From positions 1-44,328 of the forward strand of contig JAGHUV010000005.1 in NCBI GenBank assembly GCA_018064665.1: a stretch of 44,328 nt of DNA, written 5' to 3'. Within the stretch, counting starts at the first letter, position 1, and every line of letters begins with the position of its first letter. This DNA is from Candidatus Crickella caballi (GTDB lineage Bacteria > Bacillota > Clostridia > Peptostreptococcales > Anaerovoracaceae). Made by a program: the position numbers and the translations under genes. This document shows positions 1 through 7,009 of the stretch, piece after piece. The notes beneath the pieces are model-generated. The model made no database searches. It had not been told where the DNA came from and was given only the letters and a program-made list of their open reading frames with translations.

Positions 1-630
1 CTCTTCAATGGTGTTGCACAGATAATCCGCATTCTCTCTCATAAACTCTGTGTTGGCAGGTATGTCAAAGCACCAGTTCGCTGCAGCAAAGTCCACGCCC
101 GCTGCTCTTGCCATGGTATATCCCGGCTTCAGATCATCAATTACCAGAAGTTCCCCGGGTTTAAGTGAATACTTTTCCATTATTCTAAGCAAAGGGACAG
201 GAGATGGCTTAAGTTCATCTCTCGGCTGCTCAAAGCCGAAAATCTCATCCGGCATCGGCAGCGAGTTGTACTCATAATCCATCCTGATATTCTCAGCGCG
301 TGAATGCGATACGACAGCCAGCAGGCCGCCTTCTGCCCGATGCTTTTTCATAATCTCCTTAATGCCGGGGAATGCTTTTGCTCTATGCTGTGATGCATAC
401 TTTATCCAGTACTGATACTCAAGCTCCATTGTTTCTTCGCTCATTCCACATATCTCGCTGTAAAAAGTGAAAACACCCGGTTCGAAATTGTATCGCACAT
501 AGTCTTCAAGCGAATAATCGATCCCCAGATCATATTTCTTAACAAATTCAACAAAGCACGGGTAATGTATTGTCGCCGTGCTGTTCACAGTCGTGTCATC
601 ATGATCGAAAACCAGACATTTATATTTCAT
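1..630 (-). CDS. HAD-family hydrolase, partial (3' end beyond window)
   Basis: Reading leftward from the ATG at 630, 210 codons stay open to the window edge, so the C-terminus is missing. The N-terminus, MKYKCLVFDHDDTTVNST, carries HAD motif I, with Asp9 the expected nucleophile and Asp11 the acid. A Ser in LAVVSHSR fits motif II, and VIDDLKPG fits the acidic motif IV. The helical cap between motifs I and II suggests a phosphoglycolate-phosphatase-like small-molecule phosphatase; the substrate cannot be told. AAGGAGA lies about 9 nt upstream of the start. The start codon overlaps the end of the preceding PHP-domain remnant, so the two are co-transcribed. Confidence 0.85.
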   Translation of the reverse strand, partial: MKYKCLVFDHDDTTVNSTATIHYPCFVEFVKKYDLGIDYSLEDYVRYNFEPGVFTFYSEICGMSEETMELEYQYWIKYASQHRAKAFPGIKEIMKKHRAEGGLLAVVSHSRAENIRMDYEYNSLPMPDEIFGFEQPRDELKPSPVPLLRIMEKYSLKPGELLVIDDLKPGYTMARAAGVDFAAANWCFDIPANTEFMRENADYLCNTIEE

Positions 631-895
631 AGCCTACATTCTCCTTCTGATGGCTGTCCGAGCTCTTTATCAGTATCCCGCCCTTCGATTTGATATACTC
701 TAGCTGTTCCTTCGCAGGATATGGAGTAGTGCGATATCCCCTGGTAATTGCGCCTGTATTGATTTCAAAAACAGGCATTCCACCGGTTTCGAAAATTCTG
801 TTCTCGCGCCTGGCGCTTTGCTCAAATATCATGTCTACAGCCGCCTTCCATGCATTCACATATCTTGGATCATTATTCTTCAGGTACATAAACAT
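620..895 (-). pseudogene. Remnant of PHP-type histidinol phosphatase (HisJ-like)
   Basis: The 91-residue reading frame resembles only the later part of PHP-domain histidinol-phosphatase-type proteins. PVFEINTGAITRGYR matches the 'EINTSG.R' strand and SSDSHQKENVG matches the late SDAHxPxxVG metal-binding motif. The N-terminal HxH metal ligands of a complete roughly 260-residue enzyme are absent, as are about 40 C-terminal residues. An in-frame TGA lies just upstream of the first ATG and there is no strong ribosome binding site. It runs directly into the HAD gene. I infer a remnant left by deletion; a short expressed protein is possible but could not form the usual tri-metal site alone. Confidence 0.55.
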
Positions 896-913
896 TTCAT
901 TCTCTGTTCATTC

Positions 914-943
914 AGTATAACACCGATAAGTTATGAGGCTCAA
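914..943 (-). promoter_or_regulatory. Probable sigma-70 promoter for the PHP remnant / HAD unit
   Basis: On the minus strand TTGAGC (938-943) and TATACT (914-919) are separated by 18 bp and lie just after the rubrerythrin terminator, so this would start the PHP-remnant/HAD transcript. Confidence 0.45.
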
Positions 944-979
944 CGAACAGAATATTCTGCACGAAATAATATGCACATA

Positions 980-1006
980 AAAGGGCCGTGCCACGCACGA
1001 CCCTTT
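980..1006 (-). terminator. Rho-independent terminator after rubrerythrin
   Basis: Minus-strand hairpin with arms AAAGGGTCGTG and CACGGCCCTTT (one mismatch) and a 5-nt loop, followed by TTTTATG. It lies about 60 nt beyond the rubrerythrin stop codon. Confidence 0.8.
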
Positions 1007-1066
1007 ATCATCACCAGATCCCCGGCTTTGCCGAGGCCTGCCGTATCGCAAGCAGTCAGGCTGATA

Positions 1067-1606
1067 TTAGTAATTCTCAGCGTTTACTTCGAAGTAAGCC
1101 TGTGGATGTAAGCATGTCGGACATACCTGTGGTGCCTTCTCTCCTACGATGATGTGACCGCAGTTACGGCACTCCCATACCTTTACCTCGCTCTTTGCAA
1201 ATACCTCGGCCATCTGAACATTATTCAGAAGTGCACGGTATCTCTCCTCATGATGCTTCTCAATAGCTGCTACAAGACGGAATTTAACTGCAAGCTCTTT
1301 AAAGCCTTCCTCTTCTGCAGTCTTTGCAAAGCCTTCGTACATATCTGTCCACTCGTAGTTCTCGCCGTCAGCCGCTGCGGCAAGATTCTCAGCTGTGTCG
1401 CCAATTCCGTTGAGCTCCTTGAACCACATCTTTGCATGTTCCTTCTCATTGTCTGCAGTCTTAAGGAAGAGTGCTGCAATCTGCTCATAGCCCTCCTTCT
1501 TTGCCTTGGATGCAAAATAAGTGTACTTGTTTCTTGCCTGAGATTCTCCTGCGAATGCTGCCTCAAGGTTTTTTTCTGTCTGTGTGCCTGCGTATTTATT
1601 AGCCAT
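1067..1606 (-). CDS. rbr: Rubrerythrin
   Basis: A 179-residue non-haem diiron peroxidase that reduces hydrogen peroxide in the cytoplasm of anaerobes with electrons passed from NADH through rubredoxin-type carriers. The ferritin-like domain (about residues 1-135) has the expected glutamate ligands, including FAGESQAR near residue 21, NEKEH at 53-57 and EKHHEERY at 116-123. The C-terminal rubredoxin-like domain holds the iron site in two CxxC pairs, Cys146/149 and Cys162/165. Length is typical of classical rubrerythrin. The ATG at 1606 has AAGGAGA upstream. A small rubredoxin-like protein is encoded just upstream on the same strand and may be a redox partner (inference). Confidence 0.97.
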   Translation of the reverse strand: MANKYAGTQTEKNLEAAFAGESQARNKYTYFASKAKKEGYEQIAALFLKTADNEKEHAKMWFKELNGIGDTAENLAAAADGENYEWTDMYEGFAKTAEEEGFKELAVKFRLVAAIEKHHEERYRALLNNVQMAEVFAKSEVKVWECRNCGHIIVGEKAPQVCPTCLHPQAYFEVNAENY

Positions 1607-1631
1607 AACAAATTCTCCTTTTTATGCTTTT

Positions 1632-1669
1632 ATTATACATCTCATTCATGCAGTTTTATATACATGAAT
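1632..1669 (-). promoter_or_regulatory. Rubrerythrin promoter -10 with upstream inverted repeat (possible operator)
   Basis: A TATAAT -10 hexamer (minus strand, 1632-1637) precedes the rubrerythrin start. Just upstream is a perfect 7-bp inverted repeat ATTCATG/CATGAAT with 12 bp between the arms (1644-1669), overlapping the expected -35 position. It does not match the PerR box consensus, so the regulator is unknown. Confidence 0.45.
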
Positions 1670-1722
1670 TAATACAACAATGTTTTTTTAGCGCCTGCTT
1701 ACAGATAAGCTGCGTATGTCAT

Positions 1723-1842
1723 CTATTGTTCGTCCTCATCTGTCGGAACAAGATCGTCAGCTCCGCAATAAGGACATATTCCTGTAATCCTGATTTCATG
1801 TGGATAGATATATCTTCCACAGCATGGGCATTTCCAAATCAT
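1723..1842 (-). CDS. Rubredoxin-like zinc/iron-ribbon small protein (39 aa)
   Basis: A short gene of 39 codons starting MIWKCPCCGRYIYPHEIR and ending in an acidic tail with a TAG stop. Two metal-binding pairs, CxxC at Cys5/8 and CPYC at Cys23/26, are followed by GADDLVP, much like the rubredoxin domain at the end of the adjacent rubrerythrin. A clear AAAGGAG ribosome binding site lies 7-8 nt before the ATG. By family it should bind one iron (or zinc) and carry electrons. Its place immediately upstream of rubrerythrin on the same strand suggests it serves that peroxidase. Recognised from sequence only. Confidence 0.8.
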   Translation of the reverse strand: MIWKCPCCGRYIYPHEIRITGICPYCGADDLVPTDEDEQ

Positions 1843-2032
1843 AGCCTATTCTCCTTTCTCACCGTTCATGTAAGCATTATCCTGTACGTAACGATTTGAA
1901 TTTCCAATACACCTTCCGGACTCATAAAATCTTCATCTATATTATAGAATACCAGGCCTGTTTTGTGGTAATATTTATCGGGTATTTTTGTTAAAATTTG
2001 CCCTATGGCGTTTTAATATAAGGAGTTTTAAA

Positions 2033-3382
2033 ATGAGATTTTTAATTGCACTTTGGGTACTTAAATTCACTTCGTGGCTGATCAGTATCGTTGCAAAGGG
2101 ACGCGGAACAGCGCTGCCCGGAACAATCGCTCTTAAGATCGACCCAAAATTTGTTTCTCACATCAAGAATCTAGATCCTGAGAAAACCGTATTCGTTACC
2201 GGAACCAATGGTAAGAGTACAACGACAAGACTTATCAATCATGTCATCAAAGAATCCGGCATGAAGGTAGTCTCCAATCTTGCTGGAGCTAATCTGCTTG
2301 ACGGTGTCAGCGTTGCACTCGGCAAGGACTGCACTATGTTCGGTAAGCTTAAGTCCGATGTTATTCTCCTTGAGGTTGACGAAAGATTCCTCGAGTACAT
2401 TATTGAGCAGCTTCCTGCAAAGAAGCTTTGCGTAGTAAACATTCAGAAGGATCAGGTCCAGAGAAACGGAGAGCCTGAATACATCCGCAGGAAAATCGCA
2501 AAGTCCGTTAATAAGGACATGACAGTCTTCCTGAACGGCAATGAGCCTAACGCTCTGAGCCTCGGAGAACTCGCAGGTCGCTGCATCAGCTTTGGCGTAG
2601 AAGAGAATTCAAGATCCTTCGATAAGCAGGATGACTTCTTCTCGGTAACTATGCCTTGCCCTGTTTGTCACGACGCAATCAAGTTCAACAAATACAACAT
2701 TGACAATGTAGGGCCTTTCAAATGCACAGGCTGCGGATTTGGCACAGGAGACATTGATTATATCGCTGAGAATATCGACTTCGATGCAAAGACTTTCTCA
2801 TGTAACGGCGATACCTACACATTTAATTACAATACACCTCATTTCCTATACTGCTTTATTGCTACACTTGCTATCGCAAGAGAGCTCGGCATCAGCGTTG
2901 AGGTTATTCAGAAGGCATTTGCCAACTACACTGTAAAGAGTAATCGTCTTGATACAGTTCATGTAGCAGGCATGGATATCAAATATCTTGGTATAAAGCA
3001 GGAAAATCCGGAAACAGTTCAGTCCGCAATCAATGTCATTGCCAACGACCCTAACGAGAAGGTTCTGGTACTCGGCTTCTATGAGCTGGCTGACTTTGCT
3101 CCACACTACACCAATACATTCTATTCATTCGACTGCACTTTCCTTAAGCTGATCAAATCAAACATCAGCAAGTGCATCTGCCCTGCTGATTTCGTTGCAT
3201 ATGATGAGGGCATGAGAGTCCTCTATGATGGTCTTGGTGCTGACAAGCTGATTATTCTTCATACAAGCAACGAAGCTGATATCTTTAATGAAATCAGCAA
3301 ATGCGAATGCAAGAATATCTACTTTATTACTTGGCTGCACAAATTTGATCGCATTATTCAGTATGCAGAGAAACACGAGTAA
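2033..3382 (+). CDS. murT: Lipid II isoglutaminyl synthase, ligase subunit MurT
   Basis: A Mur-ligase-family ATPase that, with the glutaminase GatD, amidates the alpha-carboxylate of D-glutamate in lipid II on the inner face of the membrane. The P-loop GTNGKST is at residues 57-63. A four-cysteine zinc ribbon typical of MurT (Cys209, 212, 231, 234) interrupts the central domain, and the C-terminal region is the MurT-specific domain. The ATG at 2033 is chosen because AAGGAG lies 7 nt upstream; the frame stays open to a TTG at 1988. The 449-residue length is normal for the family. The stop is followed after 12 nt by the gatD-like gene, so the two form an operon. This pair is transcribed against its neighbours. 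Confidence 0.93.
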   Translation: MRFLIALWVLKFTSWLISIVAKGRGTALPGTIALKIDPKFVSHIKNLDPEKTVFVTGTNGKSTTTRLINHVIKESGMKVVSNLAGANLLDGVSVALGKDCTMFGKLKSDVILLEVDERFLEYIIEQLPAKKLCVVNIQKDQVQRNGEPEYIRRKIAKSVNKDMTVFLNGNEPNALSLGELAGRCISFGVEENSRSFDKQDDFFSVTMPCPVCHDAIKFNKYNIDNVGPFKCTGCGFGTGDIDYIAENIDFDAKTFSCNGDTYTFNYNTPHFLYCFIATLAIARELGISVEVIQKAFANYTVKSNRLDTVHVAGMDIKYLGIKQENPETVQSAINVIANDPNEKVLVLGFYELADFAPHYTNTFYSFDCTFLKLIKSNISKCICPADFVAYDEGMRVLYDGLGADKLIILHTSNEADIFNEISKCECKNIYFITWLHKFDRIIQYAEKHE

Positions 3383-3394
3383 GGAGGTGCAAAG

Positions 3395-4339
3395 ATGAAC
3401 AATTTGGAAATGCTGACAGAAATCAGAAACAATTCTAGCAGACAGACCGAGACTCTCTCCAATCTCAAAGAGCTCGGGCTTAAGGATGCCAAAGCAGTAC
3501 ATCTTCTCTGGCTCTACCCGGATATCACAAACATCCATGGCGGCCGCGGAGACATTATGGCATTTATGCACATTGCAAACATGATGAAGCTCCCTCTGGA
3601 AATACGCAGATGCGACAGCCTTCAGGAAACTGTTGACTGGAGCTGGCCTGACATCGTATATATCACTGCCGGCGAACTTAAGTGTGCCAAGGAAATCGCT
3701 ACTGCTTTAAGAGCACAGATGGGCGATGAGAGCTCCGGACTTCTCGCATATGTCAACAAAGGCGGATATTTCATTGCTAACGGAAGCAGCGGTGCTGCTC
3801 TTGCGGACAAGGTTTATCTTGACTACAGCGGTCAGAAGGAAGAGGTTGAGGGCCTTGGTCTTCTGCATATGACCTGGAAGCAGCGTGATATGGTATGGGG
3901 TGACGACATTTGGGTAACTACTGACGACGGCATAGATATTCTTGGTAACCAGATTCAGATCGCTGATGTAGAGCTTGCCGAAGGACAGAAAGCTTTCGCT
4001 ACGCTTCAGTATGGAAGAGGCAACAATGGTATCACAGAGGACAAGCTTGGCGTAGGATCAAGTACACTCGTCGGAAAAGGCTCCGGCCTTGAGGGTGCTC
4101 GCACAGGAAACGTTATCTATACATGTGTTCTCGGTCCTATGTGCACCAAGAATCCTAGATTTACAGAAAGCATTCTCAAGGGTGCGGCAGAACACGCAGG
4201 TGTAAAAGCCAGCGCAGAGCTCAAGGATGAGGATATTCAATTCGAGAACGAATCTATTGAATGCATCAAGAAATTCATCCGCATCAAGCAGGAGGATCCG
4301 AACACCTTAGCTGACACATTGAAGAATAACAACAGGTAG
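3395..4339 (+). CDS. gatD: GatD-like class I glutamine amidotransferase subunit, apparently without catalytic Cys and His
   Basis: Partner of MurT. Family GatD is a CobB/CobQ-type glutaminase that feeds ammonia to MurT. The frame aligns along its length: GDIMAFMHIANMMK near residues 52-65, GGYFIANGSSGAAL at 123-136, VEGLGLLHMT at 151-160, YGRGNNG at 206-212 and CVLGPMCTKNPRF at 244-256. In active members the second block reads like ICGGYQFLG with the nucleophile Cys, and the last reads TYLHGPxLPKN with the catalytic His. Here Asn129 (AAC, 3779-3781) and Leu246 (CTC, 4130-4132) take those places. At 314 residues it has an N-terminal extension of about 35 residues. The start has AAGGAGG upstream. 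It is intact and probably expressed, but as a pseudo-glutaminase (inference). Confidence 0.85.
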   Translation: MNNLEMLTEIRNNSSRQTETLSNLKELGLKDAKAVHLLWLYPDITNIHGGRGDIMAFMHIANMMKLPLEIRRCDSLQETVDWSWPDIVYITAGELKCAKEIATALRAQMGDESSGLLAYVNKGGYFIANGSSGAALADKVYLDYSGQKEEVEGLGLLHMTWKQRDMVWGDDIWVTTDDGIDILGNQIQIADVELAEGQKAFATLQYGRGNNGITEDKLGVGSSTLVGKGSGLEGARTGNVIYTCVLGPMCTKNPRFTESILKGAAEHAGVKASAELKDEDIQFENESIECIKKFIRIKQEDPNTLADTLKNNNR

Positions 4340-4436
4340 AGTCTTCAATAAAGTCGTGCTTAAGCAATAGACGCGCATAAGAGAAATGCATATCTGACAA
4401 GACGTGCAATATACAAATACCACTTATACTATTAAA

Positions 4437-4480
4437 AAGAGGGTGTATACGATCAGTATATGATCGGTATGCACCCTCTT
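4437..4480 (-). terminator. Long hairpin terminator, oriented for the ribU strand
   Basis: Two nearly perfect 19-20 nt arms (beginning AAGAGGGTG and ending CACCCTCTT) with a 5-nt loop. Read on the minus strand the hairpin is followed by TTTTTAATAG, a proper U-tract, so it would end the ribU transcript after a roughly 350 nt 3' untranslated region. On the plus strand it could also stop gatD transcription, but the T-run there is weaker. Confidence 0.7.
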
Positions 4481-4488
4481 GTGCTCGC

Positions 4489-4540
4489 TTTTGGAACATG
4501 AAACCCTGAAACCATTGAAAATAAAATGAAAAATTCCAAT
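4489..4540 (-). repeat. Copy A of 52-53 bp intergenic repeat (inverted relative to B and C)
   Basis: Plus-strand ends are TTTTGGAACATGAA and AATTCCAAT. Read on the minus strand it ends TTCATGTTCCAAAA, the same 14 bp that close copies B and C on the plus strand, with a shared internal TTTTCAA. The TTGGAA/TTCCAA ends form short terminal inverted repeats. Confidence 0.75.
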
Positions 4541-4593
4541 TTTTTCCGGCAAAAGCGTATTTCGCGCAGCTCCCCATTGCCTGAATCTTACAG

Positions 4594-4646
4594 AATTGGA
4601 ACATTTAAAGGATTTTTCAAGGGTTTCACGCGTTCATGTTCCAAAA
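4594..4646 (+). repeat. Copy B of 52-53 bp intergenic repeat
   Basis: Begins AATTGGAA, has TTTTTCAAGGGTTTC in the middle, and ends TTCATGTTCCAAAA. It is separated from copies A and C by 53 bp on each side, giving near-regular spacing. Confidence 0.75.
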
Positions 4647-4699
4647 CAGTACTGCTCGCCAGGCCACGATATCGCCGATCCTTCGCTTTATCGATTTGC

Positions 4700-4752
4700 C
4701 TTTGGAATTTTCTTATTTATTTTCAAGGCTTTGCGCGATTCATGTTCCAAAA
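4700..4752 (+). repeat. Copy C of 52-53 bp intergenic repeat
   Basis: Begins TTTGGAATTTTC, has TATTTTCAAGG in the middle and ends TTCATGTTCCAAAA, in the same orientation as copy B. Confidence 0.75.
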
Positions 4753-4828
4753 GCGAGGGCAAAGAGCGATTTCTTAATTATTACTTGCACGAATAATTTA
4801 ACTCAATACTATATTTGAATTCATCCCG

Positions 4829-5362
4829 CTAGTTATTATGCAAAAAGCCCGACACCCTTTTATACAGCAGGAATGTCAGTACACAATTTATACCGGCCTT
4901 AAGCAGATTAAACGGCAGGATAATTGTAGGTATCATAGCAAGGACAGCTTTGGTATCCACGCCCAGATAGAAAGGCGTTACCAGCAGATTCATTGCGCAC
5001 ATTACAAGCGTTACAAGAACGGCTCCTACAACAAGTGCAAGCTCCGCTCTCTTCTTAGTCTTGCATTTCATATACATCATACCTATAACAACAGCTGCCA
5101 TGCCTGTGGCAATAAAATGCATTACAAAACCGTAAAGTCCGTCTCCTCCAAGCATAAATGCCTGAATAAGGCATACAACAAGCGTTACCAGAATGCCTGC
5201 AGCCGGGCCATATGCAAATGCCGTTATGTAAATCGGCAGATCTGCCGGGTCATATACAAGGTATGGTGCCGGTGGGAACGGTATTCTTACGATGAGAAGC
5301 AACACGATTGAGATTGCTGTCATCATAGCCAGCTTTGCAAGCAGTTTAGCATTAATTTTCAT
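4829..5362 (-). CDS. ribU: Riboflavin transporter RibU (ECF transporter S component)
   Basis: A 177-residue integral membrane protein that binds riboflavin and works with the shared ECF energising module (EcfA, EcfA', EcfT), not encoded in this window. About six hydrophobic segments are visible. The stretch PAPYLVYDPADLPIYITAFAYG is the typical RibU region, where the DPADLP loop follows the first membrane segments. The start at 5362 (MKINAKLLAK) is chosen because GGGAGG lies 11 nt upstream; a longer frame to 5437 would run through the terminator hairpin. Control by FMN is shown by the riboswitch and terminator directly upstream. Confidence 0.93.
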   Translation of the reverse strand: MKINAKLLAKLAMMTAISIVLLLIVRIPFPPAPYLVYDPADLPIYITAFAYGPAAGILVTLVVCLIQAFMLGGDGLYGFVMHFIATGMAAVVIGMMYMKCKTKKRAELALVVGAVLVTLVMCAMNLLVTPFYLGVDTKAVLAMIPTIILPFNLLKAGINCVLTFLLYKRVSGFLHNN

Positions 5363-5404
5363 TTTGACAATTCCTCCCTTATCGGAATCTGTCAGGAACA
5401 TAAA

Positions 5405-5428
5405 AGGCCTTGTTTCACAACAAGGCCT
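5405..5428 (-). terminator. Terminator of the FMN riboswitch expression platform
   Basis: Minus-strand hairpin AGGCCTTGTT / AACAAGGCCT with a 4-nt loop, followed by TTTTATG, between the aptamer and the ribU start. With FMN bound it would end transcription before ribU. Confidence 0.85.
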
Positions 5429-5452
5429 GCAGTACAAATCTTAAATTTGCAA

Positions 5453-5560
5453 CCGTTTCTTTCATCCGGACTATACCGTCGGTGCCGGAATTACGCCGGC
5501 TCAGCTTACGCTCGTGGACTATTACCACCGGTGTGGACTCTCACCACGCCCTGAAACAGA
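5453..5560 (-). ncRNA. FMN riboswitch (RFN element)
   Basis: The minus strand shows the conserved RFN blocks in order: CAGGGCGTGGTGAGAGTCC, ACCGGTGGTAATAGTCC, ACGAGCGTAAGC, GCCGGCGTAATTCCGGC, ACCGACGGTATAGTCCGG and ATGAAAGAAACGG. It lies between the promoter and ribU and should repress transporter synthesis when FMN is plentiful, through the terminator downstream. Confidence 0.96.
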
Positions 5561-5576
5561 TTATTTAACTACCTGA

Positions 5577-5605
5577 AGTTTATCACAAGGTCGGTAATTT
5601 TTCAA
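5577..5605 (-). promoter_or_regulatory. Promoter of the FMN-riboswitch/ribU transcript
   Basis: Minus-strand TTGAAA (5600-5605) and TAAACT (5577-5582) with a 17-bp spacer, placed about 15 bp before the start of the riboswitch aptamer. Confidence 0.6.
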
Positions 5606-5628
5606 GTACACTGCATCTGCTTGCTCGT

Positions 5629-5709
5629 ATATGCAGCAGCCTCTGCTTATTCGCACATACGGTAGCTTCTGTTTACACGCACATGCAGCAGCCTCTGCTT
5701 ATTCATACA
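5629..5709. repeat. About three imperfect 26-28 bp tandem units
   Basis: Units containing GCAGCAGCCTCTGCTTATTC followed by CACAT or TACAT recur three times (the middle unit diverged), overlapping the last codons of the PlsC-like gene and its 3' flank. Function unknown. Confidence 0.6.
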
Positions 5710-6997
5710 TATAATCATACCAGCTGAAGTTCTTCAGCTTGTTGGCATGAAGCCTGTGCATCTCTTCGACAAGAAGCTGTATGTATCCTACCTTGCCCTC
5801 TTCCCCCTCTATTGGGAAGAAATCATAAAAGTCAGTACCGTAATACAGGTCGAAATACTTGAAGTCGAGTGCGGACAGTATGGTAAACAGAGTGTCGTAG
5901 CTTCTTGTAAACTTGAATTCCTCGCCATCTCTGGTACCGTCATAGTGAAATCCGTCATGATCGATAGTGACGACGCCTTCTCCACAAGGTATGCTTGTGT
6001 CACTGCCTTTGGTCGGCTTATAGTCAGGCAGTTTGCCGAGCTTTACCTTTATGGAAAAGCTGTAGTTTTCATCCGCTCTGATTCTTCTGATGATATCCAT
6101 TCTTTCAATATCACACCATTTTGAAGGGGTCTCAGGAATCCTGCTTCCCTCAAAAGGAATGAAATCATAATAATCATCCATATAGGTGCCGTTGCCGCAT
6201 TCAGTACAATAGAGCTTGTTACCATCGCTCTTCATACTGAAATATCTGCCGCAGTTAGGGCACATGAAGCACAGGTCTTCAAGGTTCTTACAGGATTCCC
6301 CTTTAAGCTTGTATTTATAGTGGTGCTCCTTCTGCCACTCAAACTCGTCGTGACGAAAGCGTCTGTTGAGATCATCATCGATTTCTTTGGCCGTCATTCC
6401 TGCAAGGTCTTCATGGCTGTACAGCCTGCGTATAGTTGCAAAGCATTTTCCGCCCAGTCTCTCATCAAGACACACCTTGGAAGCAACCATAAACTGTCCT
6501 CTAAGTTCAATCTGATATACAGGAATGCCGTAGTGTTTAAGCATATTTCCTGTTCCCGGAACCACAGGATGATTCTTTCCGTCCATAGGTGTCATTCCTT
6601 CGGGTGCAAATACAATTGTGCCTCCCTCACCGATAACCTTCCTTATAGCCTTCATTGTTGTCTTGTCTGTTGTGAAGTTGGTCTTAGGAATGACCTTTCC
6701 CAGCTTGAACAGCCAATACTGTGCACCTCTAAAGAACTCATTATGTGCTGCAACAAAGTTATACTTTCTTGGATGCATTATCTGATTAATGAAGATATGA
6801 TCGAATCTCGAAAGATGATTGAAGATGACGAAAGCCGGTCCCTCTTCTTTGTTGATATCATCTATCACTGTATATTCGCACTTGTATTTAGGTCCCATGA
6901 AGCTTGTCAGCAGATAATTGACACTCGACATAAAGCCGGAAGGCGTACAGTAATTTCTCTTCGCCAGTTCCTCTTTTATTGTCATTTGCTTTCCCAC
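5699..6997 (-). CDS. PlsC-like 1-acyl-glycerol-3-phosphate acyltransferase with C-terminal zinc ribbon
   Basis: A 432-residue protein. The N-terminal half is an LPLAT/PlsC acyltransferase domain: NHLSRFD (HX4D catalytic motif, about residues 60-66) and the later FAPEG glycerol-phosphate-binding motif (about residue 131). Family members transfer an acyl group from acyl-ACP or acyl-CoA to lysophosphatidate at the membrane. Beyond residue 225 is an extension with a four-cysteine ribbon (CPNCG...CTECG) and an acidic C-terminal domain I cannot name; ordinary PlsC is only about 200-250 residues. The GTG at 6997 is preferred because AAAGGAG lies 8 nt upstream; an ATG follows four codons later. It sits 12 nt after the WYL regulator. 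Confidence 0.85.
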   Translation of the reverse strand: MGKQMTIKEELAKRNYCTPSGFMSSVNYLLTSFMGPKYKCEYTVIDDINKEEGPAFVIFNHLSRFDHIFINQIMHPRKYNFVAAHNEFFRGAQYWLFKLGKVIPKTNFTTDKTTMKAIRKVIGEGGTIVFAPEGMTPMDGKNHPVVPGTGNMLKHYGIPVYQIELRGQFMVASKVCLDERLGGKCFATIRRLYSHEDLAGMTAKEIDDDLNRRFRHDEFEWQKEHHYKYKLKGESCKNLEDLCFMCPNCGRYFSMKSDGNKLYCTECGNGTYMDDYYDFIPFEGSRIPETPSKWCDIERMDIIRRIRADENYSFSIKVKLGKLPDYKPTKGSDTSIPCGEGVVTIDHDGFHYDGTRDGEEFKFTRSYDTLFTILSALDFKYFDLYYGTDFYDFFPIEGEEGKVGYIQLLVEEMHRLHANKLKNFSWYDYMYE

Positions 6998-7009
6998 GAT
7001 CTTTCTCCT

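Larger units (their letters stand above)
4340..4828. other. 489-bp intergenic region with hairpin and repeat cluster
   Basis: This gap between the convergent gatD and ribU genes holds no credible gene. It contains a long hairpin at 4437-4480 and three related 52-53 bp repeats at 4489-4540, 4594-4646 and 4700-4752, listed separately. Short open frames here simply read through the repeats. Confidence 0.7.

Noticed and set aside
4489..4752. CRISPR array
   Set aside because: Only three imperfect copies in mixed orientation, with no cas genes nearby; repeats of this kind vary internally, unlike CRISPR repeats.
4526..4777. Overlapping plus-strand frames of 60-83 codons in the gatD-ribU gap
   Set aside because: They read through the repeat copies, share repeated peptide strings only because of the DNA repeats, have no ribosome binding site and no family resemblance.
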